64,000 bases of DNA from Candidatus Obscuribacterales bacterium (GTDB lineage: Bacteria > Cyanobacteriota > Vampirovibrionia > Obscuribacterales > Obscuribacteraceae). The stretch is taken from the NCBI GenBank assembly GCA_020054205.1, contig JAGVLS010000004.1, forward strand, positions 124,001 through 188,000, written 5' to 3'. The notes under the pieces are model-generated. The model saw only the letters and a program-made list of their open reading frames with translations. It made no database searches and had not been told where the DNA came from. Each line of letters starts with the position of its first letter. Positions within the stretch are counted from its first letter, which is position 1. The position numbers were made by a program, and so were the translations under genes. Of the stretch, positions 53,671 through 61,747 are shown one piece after another.

Positions 53671-54315
53671 CTAGAGAAGTATTGTTATTAGCAGGCAAAT
53701 GCCAATAGATGGGAGCACTTTTGGAAACATTCTTGTGAATTTGTCATCAGAACTTCTTTGCTTTTCTGTACCAAGCAAGGTTTCTATTGAATAACTCAAA
53801 TTAGATACGATTGAATCGCATACAAAAAATCGTGATCCTTCAACCCTGGTATCAAAGTTTATTTGTATTATAGAAGCACCCCTACCAGTATCTTGAATAT
53901 TGACTTCTAATGCTACAAATCTGAAAAATCGTTTCTTAAGCATCTGAAATTTTCCAAAAAAATTAGCCTCTACACACACATGCTCTTCTGCGAAACGTAA
54001 GCTAGCCACAATACGCCCAGATTGTGTATCAGCGGTGGCAATCTGCCAGCGGTCACCATAATTATAGGAACTTTCAGCTAACAAATCGCGTATCTTTGCA
54101 AATGCATGTTTAGCTGGAATGTTATATTCCTTAGGTTCAGGATGGAGCAGGTTATATCTATACTTCAGACCAAGAAAAATTATTGGAATAAGTGCAATGA
54201 TCATAGCTATTATCTTTAGAAGAATTGTGAGCGTCTCAAAATGTATTGCTTTTGATATAAGTATGCTTATGAATAAAAATATTAGTGTTCTTTTCCAAAT
54301 TTCTATATTTCCCAT
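53671..54315 (-). CDS. Membrane partner protein of the coupling ATPase
   Basis: A 214-residue protein with two closely spaced helices at residues 10 to 50, a soluble part of about 140 residues, and a C-terminal hydrophobic helix (about 200 to 214). Its soluble part (AFAKIRDLLAESSYNY, then SGRIVASLRFAEEH and the VEGSRFFVC segment) is like the N-terminal domain of the neighbouring coupling ATPase in length and pattern, though weakly. It overlaps that gene by 13 bases. The idea that it supplies the missing membrane anchor is inference. No recognised family. Confidence 0.55.
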   Translation of the reverse strand: MGNIEIWKRTLIFLFISILISKAIHFETLTILLKIIAMIIALIPIIFLGLKYRYNLLHPEPKEYNIPAKHAFAKIRDLLAESSYNYGDRWQIATADTQSGRIVASLRFAEEHVCVEANFFGKFQMLKKRFFRFVALEVNIQDTGRGASIIQINFDTRVEGSRFFVCDSIVSNLSYSIETLLGTEKQRSSDDKFTRMFPKVLPSIGICLLITILL

Positions 54316-56252
54316 ATATCATCCATCTCTGGTCGTTGAGTTTGTGATCTTGTACTACTAGATGTTTGTTCAGCTATATCTTGTTCTTGCTTAGACTGAA
54401 TATTTCTTTGATCTTCTATCTCAATTTGTTGTTTGTTTGAATCGTCTTTGTGATTCTGTGAATAATTTTTTGACTGCTTTTCTTTCAATAAATTTTTTCC
54501 TCGCTCACGAATTGTTCTTGTAACTTGATGCCTTTGCCTATCTGGCGATGGATAAGTCAAGGCACTGGAATATGCATCTGGTGGAAATAATGGAAGTTTT
54601 AAGGGTGGTGTATCGTTTGTAAAAACTATTACTTCGTTTTTTAACTTAATGAGCTCATCGGGTGTTGCCAGCGCTCTTCCTTGTAAGAATTCATGTACGC
54701 GTCCAGTATCGGTAACGGTAATTTCCTCGACAGTTGTTCTACCGAGTGCTTCGCTTAGAGCTTTAGCTTCGTGAAAGTTCTTTTGTCTAAAATAAACCTG
54801 TGTTGCAGGTTGATCAAAAATAATTTGAGCTTCTTTTCTGGAATAGGTTCTTTCAAGTTGATGATAGTTTTGAAAACCAAGCACCAAGCTGATTCTTGCT
54901 TTACGTATGATGGATAATACATCGGCAATATTTGCGATTTTGCCAAAGTTGGTGAATTCATCCAAAAATAGTGCCGTTTGATATCTCATATCAGAGCGAT
55001 TGTCTAGCAAATAATCAAGCAGAAAGTTCATTATTAGCGAACCGACTAATTTGCTATCGTGGGAACGGCTGGGAACTGCTAGGTAAAAGGTGAATAAATC
55101 ATTCTTTAAAGACTGAAGATCAAAGTCTGTTTTCTCAGTGAGAGTTACAAGCTGATCTGTTATCCAGGGATTAAGTTTGGTCATTAGTCCTGCCAATACT
55201 CCAAACCGGAAATTTTCAGAAGTTGCCCCGAGCCAGCCTTCAAATTCCATCTGAGCAAGTTGAGACGGACTTTTATTGAGAGTGTATTTCGTCTCTTCAA
55301 TCCCTGATAAAAGTAACCACCGAATAGCTCCAATATGTCCAAGTTCTGGATCGGTAGCTGCCGTATGAAGAAGTAGAGAGGTTAGAAGTTGCTTTTCAGA
55401 TCTATCCCAGGTTGGATCTAATCTTGCTTCATCATGCTGTCCATTTAGAATTATCAAATCAGCTAACTTTTCGGCTTCCTTTACTTTCATATCATCAGGA
55501 GCGAGCCTTATGCGGTCTATCGGATTTATTCTGGTTGATGTCATATCAGATGGATTAAAGCAATAAATCTGGTGTCCAGCTTGTTTGCGCCAGCCAGAGG
55601 TTAGGGAATATAATTCGCCTGCCTCGTAACCGGGGGTAGCTTCTGTAACTATCATATTTATTCCAAGGCGTTCAATAAGATTAGGAATAAAGAACCCTCT
55701 AGTTTTACCGACACCGGTACGTCCGCATACAAGAGCATGCGAATGAGTTACAAGTTCTGGTACACAGATATATTCCGAACTATCTTTTGTTTTTCCAAGT
55801 ATGAGTCTTGTTGGTTCTGGTTTTTTACATATGTATCTAGATTTCCGTAATTCTTCTTCTGTTCCCCATGAAGCTGAGCCATGAACTACAGATTTTTCCT
55901 TAGTGCTTGCAACAGTCTTTGCTCTTAAAGCGTCATTTTGTAATTGCTTAATTATTTGATGGCATCTGGTTTCACAATCAGAATTTGTTCCTCCTCCTTT
56001 GCGCTCTATAATTTCTATATTAATAACTATATGAGAAGAAATTTCTGACCATTGTAATAGTACTCTGTATTCATGATGCCACCAATCACGACCAACTCTT
56101 TCATCAAGTCGTTCAATAGCTAGTATTTGATTTAGTTGTTTACTGGCTCTTGAGACTGTATAACCTAATCTATCTAAAACGTTAACAGCAAGAATAGGAA
56201 AGTCGGCAGATGTAACATCAATTGTGCCAGTATATTTTGCAGAAGCTGTCAT
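54303..56252 (-). CDS. VirD4/TraD-like type IV coupling ATPase without membrane helices
   Basis: A 649-residue protein. Residues 1 to about 115 are an unusual soluble domain with no hydrophobic helix. Then comes a Walker A GRTGVGKT (177-184), the coupling-protein segment NPSDMTSTRINPIDRIR, Walker B ALFLDEF with D431 and E432, and the arm SLVLGFQNYHQLERTY, after which the C-terminus is basic and Gln-rich. It carries DNA-relaxase complexes to the secretion channel. Canonical VirD4 and TraD have two N-terminal helices, absent here. ATG 56252 has GGGG nine bases upstream and is six bases after the relaxase stop. Confidence 0.88.
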   Translation of the reverse strand: MTASAKYTGTIDVTSADFPILAVNVLDRLGYTVSRASKQLNQILAIERLDERVGRDWWHHEYRVLLQWSEISSHIVINIEIIERKGGGTNSDCETRCHQIIKQLQNDALRAKTVASTKEKSVVHGSASWGTEEELRKSRYICKKPEPTRLILGKTKDSSEYICVPELVTHSHALVCGRTGVGKTRGFFIPNLIERLGINMIVTEATPGYEAGELYSLTSGWRKQAGHQIYCFNPSDMTSTRINPIDRIRLAPDDMKVKEAEKLADLIILNGQHDEARLDPTWDRSEKQLLTSLLLHTAATDPELGHIGAIRWLLLSGIEETKYTLNKSPSQLAQMEFEGWLGATSENFRFGVLAGLMTKLNPWITDQLVTLTEKTDFDLQSLKNDLFTFYLAVPSRSHDSKLVGSLIMNFLLDYLLDNRSDMRYQTALFLDEFTNFGKIANIADVLSIIRKARISLVLGFQNYHQLERTYSRKEAQIIFDQPATQVYFRQKNFHEAKALSEALGRTTVEEITVTDTGRVHEFLQGRALATPDELIKLKNEVIVFTNDTPPLKLPLFPPDAYSSALTYPSPDRQRHQVTRTIRERGKNLLKEKQSKNYSQNHKDDSNKQQIEIEDQRNIQSKQEQDIAEQTSSSTRSQTQRPEMDDIWEI

Positions 56253-56258
56253 TTGTTA

Positions 56259-57551
56259 TTACCCCATGTAATCAATATTTTTGTCTCGCTTGTCTTTTTG
56301 TTTTTGACGTTCTTGTCTGGTGTTTTCTTGAAATTTTTTATTATCATCAATTGTTTGCTCGACTTTTTGGATTGTTTCTTCATCTTTTGCTTTTTCCTCC
56401 GGTCGTTTACGCTTGTTTTGCTTAGCTTCACGATCGCGTTTAATTTTTTCTAGATCTTCTTGTGATTCTTTGAATCTATCCCTTTGTTCAGTAAGAGGAA
56501 TAGATCTAACAATTTCAGCGGCAATGGATGCTTCTGTAAGAAATAGTCCGATGATTGGGTTTCTCATTAGCTCTTGTTGCATAGGGGAGACTACACGATT
56601 ACCAGCTGGTGAAGTCACTGATTTATCTTGTCTTACTGTAAAATTCTTTGCTGAAGATAATTGACGTGTGAGTTCGCCAGAAAATTGTTTTCTATCATTT
56701 ACCTCTAACCATTGGCGCAATTGCTGATAGTTCTCTTTTGGCAGCCTTTGAGCCTTATCAGAATTCTCTCGCAACTGCTTTTGAAGACTGGTAAGTTGCT
56801 CTTTATTATCATTTTCTGAATAGCGTTTTTCTTTATATTCAAATGATTGTGCTTCTTTTTCCTGAGATTTCTCAAGCTTTTGCTTTTTTGCCCATGTTTC
56901 ATAAGGCTCTAATTGCTCTCTTACAATTTTTTTGTGCAGCCAGGGTAATTCCTCACCTTTGAAAATGCGTTCTTGCTTTTCGCGTTCATATTTTTCTTGA
57001 CGTTCTAGTCTTTGCTTTTCAGCACGGACTCTTCTAGCTTCGCGAAACTCAAAGGTGTGAGTGCGGTCTAAATAGCGATCACCAAATTCTTTCATCAAGT
57101 CATAATCATGCTTGGTGAACCTGACACTGCTTCCACCTTCATCTTTAGGTAAAACTACAACATGAATATGATGATGCTCAGTATTTTTATGTACTACCGC
57201 ACACCACTTTAAATCCATGCCTTTTTCGGCTTCCAATTGATGCATAACTTCTCTTGTAAAAGCTTTTGGATCAGCTGGATTAATTTCTGGAGCCAAAGTC
57301 AGCTTATGAATAACGACCCCATTACTTTTGTATCCACGAATAGCATCTTTAATGAATTTCATGTTTGCATGATCATCATCATGAGAAAAAACCTCGCGTC
57401 CACCTTTATCACGGTCACGCCCGGGTCTGTGTTGAATATATTTGACATGACTTAAGGCTGAACCAATTGCCATTGTTTTGGCAGCTTTAAAGCTACCGGC
57501 AGCTCGTCGCTTGGAATGAATAGAGACATAGCTATGGCGAATAACTATCAC
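56259..57551 (-). CDS. MOBP-type relaxase (VirD2/TraI-like)
   Basis: A 430-residue protein that nicks oriT and leads the DNA strand in transfer. Motif I is LSHVKYIQHR with the probable catalytic Tyr38, comparable to VKYIT of RP4 TraI. Motif III is HKNTEHHHIH with H121, H126-H128 and H130, the metal ligands. The C-terminal two-thirds is Lys/Glu/Gln-rich and helical, as is common for MOBP relaxases that contact the coupling protein. It overlaps the upstream RHH gene by four bases (ATGA). It is complete. Confidence 0.9.
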   Translation of the reverse strand: MIVIRHSYVSIHSKRRAAGSFKAAKTMAIGSALSHVKYIQHRPGRDRDKGGREVFSHDDDHANMKFIKDAIRGYKSNGVVIHKLTLAPEINPADPKAFTREVMHQLEAEKGMDLKWCAVVHKNTEHHHIHVVVLPKDEGGSSVRFTKHDYDLMKEFGDRYLDRTHTFEFREARRVRAEKQRLERQEKYEREKQERIFKGEELPWLHKKIVREQLEPYETWAKKQKLEKSQEKEAQSFEYKEKRYSENDNKEQLTSLQKQLRENSDKAQRLPKENYQQLRQWLEVNDRKQFSGELTRQLSSAKNFTVRQDKSVTSPAGNRVVSPMQQELMRNPIIGLFLTEASIAAEIVRSIPLTEQRDRFKESQEDLEKIKRDREAKQNKRKRPEEKAKDEETIQKVEQTIDDNKKFQENTRQERQKQKDKRDKNIDYMG

Positions 57552-57955
57552 TGAACGACCTCTTTCATTTTGTTGGCAAGTACTCGTTCATCTTCAGTAA
57601 GGCGTTTGCGCATATTTTGTTTGACGGTATTTGCTGCTGAAACAAAGCGCTGTTCTATTTGATTCTCTAAGTGGCTTTGCCAGGCAAGTTCAAATAGTGT
57701 GCCAACTTGTGCACCCTGGCGAGCGAGCATTCCACAAATACGTTCCGTCATTTGTCTAATGCTTTGTGTAAGTTCGCTTTCTTTTTTCTGATTTTCTATT
57801 GTTTCATGATATTTTAGATACCATCTGATAGCTTGCCGAGCCATTTCAGATTTAGTGAGATTTTTAGACTGTGCAAGGCATATTAAGTTTTTGAGATCGC
57901 CGCTTGAAAGTCGAGTTTCAATTTTAGTTTTAAGAGATTGTGAATGTCTTGGCAT
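57548..57955 (-). CDS. Ribbon-helix-helix relaxosome accessory protein (MobC-like)
   Basis: A 135-residue protein with an N-terminal RHH part (KIETRLSSGDLKNLICLAQSKNLTKSEMARQAIRWYL, residues 10 to 46) and a helical C-terminus with ICGMLARQGAQVG. RHH proteins in front of MOBP relaxase genes bind oriT and help nicking, as TraJ, NikA or MobC do. It ends four bases inside the relaxase start and begins next to the structured 57956-58161 region, which fits oriT binding. The family name is by context. Confidence 0.8.
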   Translation of the reverse strand: MPRHSQSLKTKIETRLSSGDLKNLICLAQSKNLTKSEMARQAIRWYLKYHETIENQKKESELTQSIRQMTERICGMLARQGAQVGTLFELAWQSHLENQIEQRFVSAANTVKQNMRKRLTEDERVLANKMKEVVQ

Positions 57956-58019
57956 TTTTGTTTTGTCCTGTGTAAAAGTGCTTGTTAGACAATGGTGCTA
58001 TATGTAGTGTCATGGTATT

Positions 58020-58200
58020 TTTGAAGTTTTTGAAATCATGTCCTGCGTCAAAAGCTAGCTACAGACAAGCTCTTGGGGTTACCGCCGAACGGCTTTATCT
58101 TGCCTACCGCTCTGGTTGCACGATATTCCGTGCACTGTCATGGGCGGCGCTTCGCGACGACTCACATGTCGGAGCCATCGCGCTGGTCTGACAGTATCGT
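58020..58200. other. Candidate origin of transfer (oriT)
   Basis: This region is more GC-rich than its flanks and lies directly upstream of the relaxosome genes. TATCTTG|CC at 58096-58104 resembles the MOBP nic consensus (RP4 TATCCTG|CC, Ti TATCCTG|CC); one internal base differs. Just before it GCCG-AA-CGGC (58084-58093) is a small hairpin. TGCACG (58117-58122) with CGTGCA (58129-58134), and ACTGTCA (58134-58140) with TGACAGT (58189-58195), are further inverted repeats. The right edge overlaps the end of the next gene. Confidence 0.5.
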
Positions 58201-58491
58201 TACTTTGTATTTAGAATTTCTATTTGTATGTGTAGCTAATTTTGATTGATATATTGAAAGTAATTGCTTAGCAACTATTGCTATCAGATTAAGCAGGTTA
58301 ACTATTACTGTTCCAAATAGCTGACACAAAAGTCCGGCAGTTGTTAGGAACAGGCTAGTGAATATACCAAGTAATGCTTTTAATACGGAATCTGCCTTTC
58401 CGCCTGCCATATTAACTAATAAAACTAAAATGAAAACAAGTAGAACAATCTGTTCAATAAAGCCAAATGGTGAAAATATGTTTTGTTCCAT
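58162..58491 (-). CDS. Small two-helix membrane protein of the transfer region
   Basis: A 109-residue protein with two long hydrophobic helices (about residues 14 to 32 and 43 to 68), possibly three, and a basic C-terminal tail with HTNRNSKYK. GGAGG seven bases before ATG 58491 fixes the start; the longer reading from 58677 has no such site and crosses an inverted-repeat region. Position among relaxase genes suggests a conjugation or mating-pair protein; helices of this length recall VirB2 pilins, but the sequence does not show the cleavage motif. Function unknown. Confidence 0.6.
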   Translation of the reverse strand: MEQNIFSPFGFIEQIVLLVFILVLLVNMAGGKADSVLKALLGIFTSLFLTTAGLLCQLFGTVIVNLLNLIAIVAKQLLSIYQSKLATHTNRNSKYKVTILSDQRDGSDM

Positions 58492-58600
58492 GATGAAACC
58501 TCCATGCTGTAGCTCACAACAGGCAAGCTTGCTATATGCCGGTATCGCTCCTGTTTGAGCCCAAGTTGTATATAAGTAGTGGAAAAGTCCGGGCTTGACC

Positions 58601-58697
58601 GTTACGCTAAAATTAGAAATAGCGACGGCGCAGTCAATGCGCTTTATTATTTGTGCCGTCCATCGACCCGCCGTCACCCATAACTAAAATGCGTAAC
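58601..58697. repeat. Nested inverted-repeat structure
   Basis: GTTACGC (58601-58607) is the inverse of GCGTAAC (58691-58697), and the match extends outward imperfectly. Inside, GACGGC (58624-58629) pairs with GCCGTC (58655-58660), a second GCCGTC follows at 58670-58675, and GCGCA-GTCAA-TGCGC (58628-58642) is a hairpin at the core. This makes a three-level stem of 97 bases between the excisionase-type gene and the small membrane protein. It may be an origin, a transfer site or a structured RNA. Confidence 0.55.
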
Positions 58698-58725
58698 GAG
58701 TCAACGCCCTTATTAGACTAGTGTG

Positions 58726-58959
58726 TTAACAGACGTTTTGAGAATTTCTTGCTATAAAAGCATCTAGGTCTGTTCTTTTGTATTTAACTAAACGACCAAT
58801 TTTGACACAGGGCAAATTATAACGTCCTGTGCATTTCCAAATTGCTAGAGTTTGCTCGGATATTCCTAAATAAGCCGAAGCTTCTTTGCGGCTAAGTAAT
58901 TCCGGTCGAAATCTACCTTCGTATGTATCATTAGATTGAAACGTCGGTATGTTAGACAT
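58726..58959 (-). CDS. Excisionase-family helix-turn-helix protein
   Basis: A 77-residue protein with a MerR-like HTH_17 motif: LLSRKEASAYLGISEQTLAIW (about residues 18 to 38), then KIGRLVKYKRTDLDAFI. Such small proteins serve as excisionases or regulators of mobile elements, usually working with a tyrosine integrase. None is found here. AAGGAAGG five bases before ATG 58959 decides the start; the longer frame to 59034 adds a Trp/Cys-rich stretch that looks spurious. A palindrome upstream may be its operator. Confidence 0.82.
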   Translation of the reverse strand: MSNIPTFQSNDTYEGRFRPELLSRKEASAYLGISEQTLAIWKCTGRYNLPCVKIGRLVKYKRTDLDAFIARNSQNVC

Positions 58960-58999
58960 GCAACCTTCCTTTATGCACCATAAATGGCGACACGTGTGC

Positions 59000-59075
59000 C
59001 ACAGTACAACAGTACTGTGGACTTGTAGAGACAAGAATATAGCCTCAATGAAAATTGAGACCAGTATTTATTGAG
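59000..59075 (-). promoter_or_regulatory. Palindromes upstream of the excisionase-type gene
   Basis: CACAGTAC at 59000-59007 and GTACTGTG at 59012-59019 are perfect inverted repeats around AACA. Further upstream CTCAAT (59044-59049) and ATTGAG (59054-59059) form a second one around GAAA, and ATTGAG recurs at 59070-59075. TATATT on the minus strand near 59037 to 59042 could be a -10. Together these could be regulator sites for the gene below. Confidence 0.45.
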
Positions 59076-59085
59076 ATTAGGAGCC

Positions 59086-59211
59086 ATTTGTCAGGCTTTC
59101 TTCCTCTGTAAAAAACTTAAAATTCAAATAAAGAGTTAAATAGCTAAGTCTTTATTGGTTATATAAACATCAAAATAAATTTGTAAAATAGTTGTTAATT
59201 TGTCAGGCTTT
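59086..59211. repeat. 14-base direct repeat
   Basis: ATTTGTCAGGCTTT occurs at 59086-59099 and again at 59198-59211, 112 bases apart. The stretch between and around (58960 to 59463) holds no credible gene. It lies between the excisionase-type gene and the HEPN-like gene. Function unclear; regulator or recombination sites are options. Confidence 0.5.
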
Positions 59212-59463
59212 TCGCCAGTTGTATCTGTTTATTTGTTCTTTTATTTCTATTAGGGGCAGTATTGTAATTGCACACAATATTTTTGTCAACTAGGTAAACC
59301 ATGATTTTATCTTTTCCCAAGTTTTCTCTAGTTTTAGATAGACAAAAAAACCCACTTCTCAGAAATAATTAAGCAAATGAAGGGTTGTTGAGGGGTGTAT
59401 TGCATACAGAAGATTGCAAAACCGGATGCCTATTCAATAAGAGCTCAAAACAAGGAGATTTTT

Positions 59464-60276
59464 ATGGAAGTTTTTGTCTTTTCGGGAAAAATTGTTCCTG
59501 GCAATCTTAAATGGTCTGTTAGATGGAGCAGTGAAGTTGAATGTCCTGATCTAAATCTAGGAAAAATGAAGATTTCTATTCAGTATGAAAATGATTCAGT
59601 TACTGCAATTTTAGAAGTGCCTTCAAATTATCCCAAAATAGATCTATATACTTTCCGCAATATGGTTGAACGGATTGCAAAATCACATGTTGATTCAGTA
59701 GGTTATCTTGAAGGTTTTGGATTTGAGGTCTTCATTAGTAAGGTACTTAAACCTGATGGAAAGGAAGAAAATATTTTCTTAGAAATTCCCGACTTGAGAA
59801 AAATCAAAGATGATCTGTTTTTTGCCAACAAACATATTGAGCTAATGAAGCTAGTAGATAAATATTGGCAGTTGGAAAACGCTCTTACAAGCTTTAGGCT
59901 AGCTATTAGAGAACATGGGCATACTGGAGCGTATTGTTTTAGAGCATTGGAGAGCCTAAGGCATTATTTTGTAGAATCGGAATCTAAAAAAAGGGAAAAG
60001 CCGGATGATTCTGATTCTTGGAGGAAAATGGCTACTAAACTTAATTTACATCGATCACTAAGTGACGAGATGACAATGTTTGCATTTCCACAGCGTCATG
60101 GAGAAATTAAGGCAAATTTGGATCTTGAAAGATCTATATTATTGCGGAGAACTTCTGCCATTATAGATAGATTTTGCATTTATGTAAGCAAAGAAAAAAC
60201 ATTAAAAGAGTTGGGCTATACGGTATTAAAATGTGATGGAAAAGAATGCTTAGATCCTTCCAAGCACTCTGACTGA
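59464..60276 (+). CDS. Hypothetical protein with HEPN-like C-terminal domain
   Basis: A 270-residue protein. ATG 59464 follows AAGGAG at six bases; the GTG at 59395 lacks a good site. The N-terminal 130 residues are of no recognised fold. The C-terminal half is helical, with FRALESLRHYF (about residues 159 to 169), in which Arg-x6-His matches the loose HEPN pattern, and QRHGEI near residue 210 as a possible second element, then a long helix LRRTSAIIDRFCIYV. HEPN ribonucleases are effectors in many toxin and defence systems. It lies alone between the excisionase gene and the intron. The HEPN call is tentative. Confidence 0.55.
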   Translation: MEVFVFSGKIVPGNLKWSVRWSSEVECPDLNLGKMKISIQYENDSVTAILEVPSNYPKIDLYTFRNMVERIAKSHVDSVGYLEGFGFEVFISKVLKPDGKEENIFLEIPDLRKIKDDLFFANKHIELMKLVDKYWQLENALTSFRLAIREHGHTGAYCFRALESLRHYFVESESKKREKPDDSDSWRKMATKLNLHRSLSDEMTMFAFPQRHGEIKANLDLERSILLRRTSAIIDRFCIYVSKEKTLKELGYTVLKCDGKECLDPSKHSD

Positions 60277-60344
60277 TCAGAGCTTGGTATGCAGAAAACG
60301 TCCTCATTTATGGAAAATCATTGACCAGATTACCAGCCGTCAAG

Positions 60345-60375
60345 CTACAGGGCATCACCAAGTGATGCCCTGTAG
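60345..60375. repeat. Perfect 14-bp hairpin
   Basis: CTACAGGGCATCAC (60345-60358) is followed by CAA and its exact reverse complement (60362-60375). No T-run follows on either strand, so it is not a plain intrinsic terminator. It lies just outside the 3' end of the group II intron on the side of its 3' exon, between the HEPN-like gene and the intron. Confidence 0.7.
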
Positions 60376-60461
60376 AGGTAAAGGTTATTTAGCTGTCAAT
60401 CGCTAGTTCTATTTGGCTTCTGGCGAGTAGACCGGGGGAATTTCACCCCCAGCCCCTCATA

Positions 60462-60495
60462 GAACCGTGCTTGATAGTCTCCACTCACACGGCTC
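60462..60495 (-). ncRNA. Group II intron domain V
   Basis: The 34-base catalytic hairpin reads GAGCCGTG at its 5' side (from 60495) and CACGGTTC at its 3' side (to 60462), with a GAGA-like tip. It lies seven bases after the maturase stop codon. It is followed by a G/C-rich stem fitting domain VI with a bulged A at 60428. Confidence 0.9.
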
Positions 60496-60502
60496 CAATC
60501 AC

Positions 60503-61747
60503 CTATCGCAAATACGGCTTGACGCCGAACTTCCAATGAGCAAACAAATCGGGATTGCGCTCAGCAATTTCGATGAGCCATGCCCTTGTTTGCTTTGGTC
60601 GCTTGCGTTTCCGTTTGTATTTCCACATTGCCCACTTTATTAGAGAGTGGTTGATGCCGGCGAGTGGTGCATACAGGCGCGACTTGTAGAAGCGCCCGTA
60701 ATAGTTTATCCACCCTCGCACGGTCGCGTTGATTGTTCGAGCCAGTGCATCGAGAGACGTGTTGACACGTTTATGAAGTTCCCATTCGCGTATAGTTTGC
60801 CGTATCTCCTTAGCAGCTCGATCGCTGATGGCTGGTCCAAAGCCAAGGTAAATGCCTCCGCCTTTGTTCCGCATTCCGCGAGGACGGAATGTGAAACCCA
60901 GGAAGTCGAACGCGGTAATCGAGTGATTACCTGGGCGATTCGCTTGCTTACAAAAGACAATCTTCGTCTTGGCTGGATGCACCTCCAGCTTGAATTGTTT
61001 GAGCCGATAAGTGATGGCGGACATTACGTTGCGCGTTTGTCCTTCATTGCAGTGAACAACGATGTCATCTGCGTAGCGTTCGAATGCTACTTTTGGACAG
61101 TCTTTCACCATCCACGTATCAAACGCATGATGCAGATAGATGTTGGCTAACAAGGGCGAGATTACAGAGCCTTGGGGGCTGCCACAATCTCGCGGAATGA
61201 GCGTTCCATCGTCCCGTTGAAGTGGTGCCTTTAGCCACCGCTCGATGTAGAGCAGTATCCATCGGCATTTGGTGTGTAGCTTAACCATCTTCATCATGAG
61301 TTCGTGGTCAAGCGAATCGAAGAACGACTTGATGTCGAGATCGATGACCCACCATTTCTGGTGGCATCGCTCCGTCGCTTTAGCCACTGCATCATGCGCG
61401 GATTTGTTCGGTCTGTATCCGTAGGAATCCGGGTGGAACTTAGTTTCCACTTCAGGCTCCAGATACAATTTCACAACCATCTGCGCAACCAGGTCTGCCA
61501 CGGTAGGTACGCCGAGCGTTCTGATGCCTCCCGATGATTTCGGAATCTCTACACTCTTCACGGGTGGAGGGAAGTAGGTACCTGACGACATCCGGTTCCA
61601 AATCTTGTAGAGATTTGCTTCGAGGTTTTGCTCGAATTCTTCAACCGACTGTTCGTCGACGCCTGCCGCTCCTTTGTTTGCCTTCACCTTCTCGAAAGCT
61701 ACGCGAACAGCGCTTTCGGAAATAGCAAATTGCTTTGCTTTATGCAT
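60503..61747 (-). CDS. ltrA: Group II intron reverse transcriptase/maturase
   Basis: A 414-residue intron-encoded protein. The RT blocks are complete: IPKSSGGIRTLGVPT (68-82), DIKSFFD (138-144), QGSVISPLLAN (192-202), and the catalytic YADD (225-228). The maturase domain X with WINYYGRFYKSRLY follows. There is no C-terminal zinc-finger endonuclease (it ends KPYLR), as in many bacterial intron classes that insert without one. It starts with ATG at 61747 inside domain IV. The protein splices the intron and reverse-transcribes it into DNA. All catalytic residues are present, so the intron is probably active. Confidence 0.95.
   Translation of the reverse strand: MHKAKQFAISESAVRVAFEKVKANKGAAGVDEQSVEEFEQNLEANLYKIWNRMSSGTYFPPPVKSVEIPKSSGGIRTLGVPTVADLVAQMVVKLYLEPEVETKFHPDSYGYRPNKSAHDAVAKATERCHQKWWVIDLDIKSFFDSLDHELMMKMVKLHTKCRWILLYIERWLKAPLQRDDGTLIPRDCGSPQGSVISPLLANIYLHHAFDTWMVKDCPKVAFERYADDIVVHCNEGQTRNVMSAITYRLKQFKLEVHPAKTKIVFCKQANRPGNHSITAFDFLGFTFRPRGMRNKGGGIYLGFGPAISDRAAKEIRQTIREWELHKRVNTSLDALARTINATVRGWINYYGRFYKSRLYAPLAGINHSLIKWAMWKYKRKRKRPKQTRAWLIEIAERNPDLFAHWKFGVKPYLR

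Noticed and set aside
54755-54961. Minus-strand ORF inside the coupling ATPase gene
   Set aside because: It is a frame shadow within a conserved Walker-B gene, with no independent start signal.
58492-58677. Extended N-terminus of the small membrane protein gene
   Set aside because: The longer frame has no ribosome site and runs through a structured region; the ATG at 58491 has a GGAGG.
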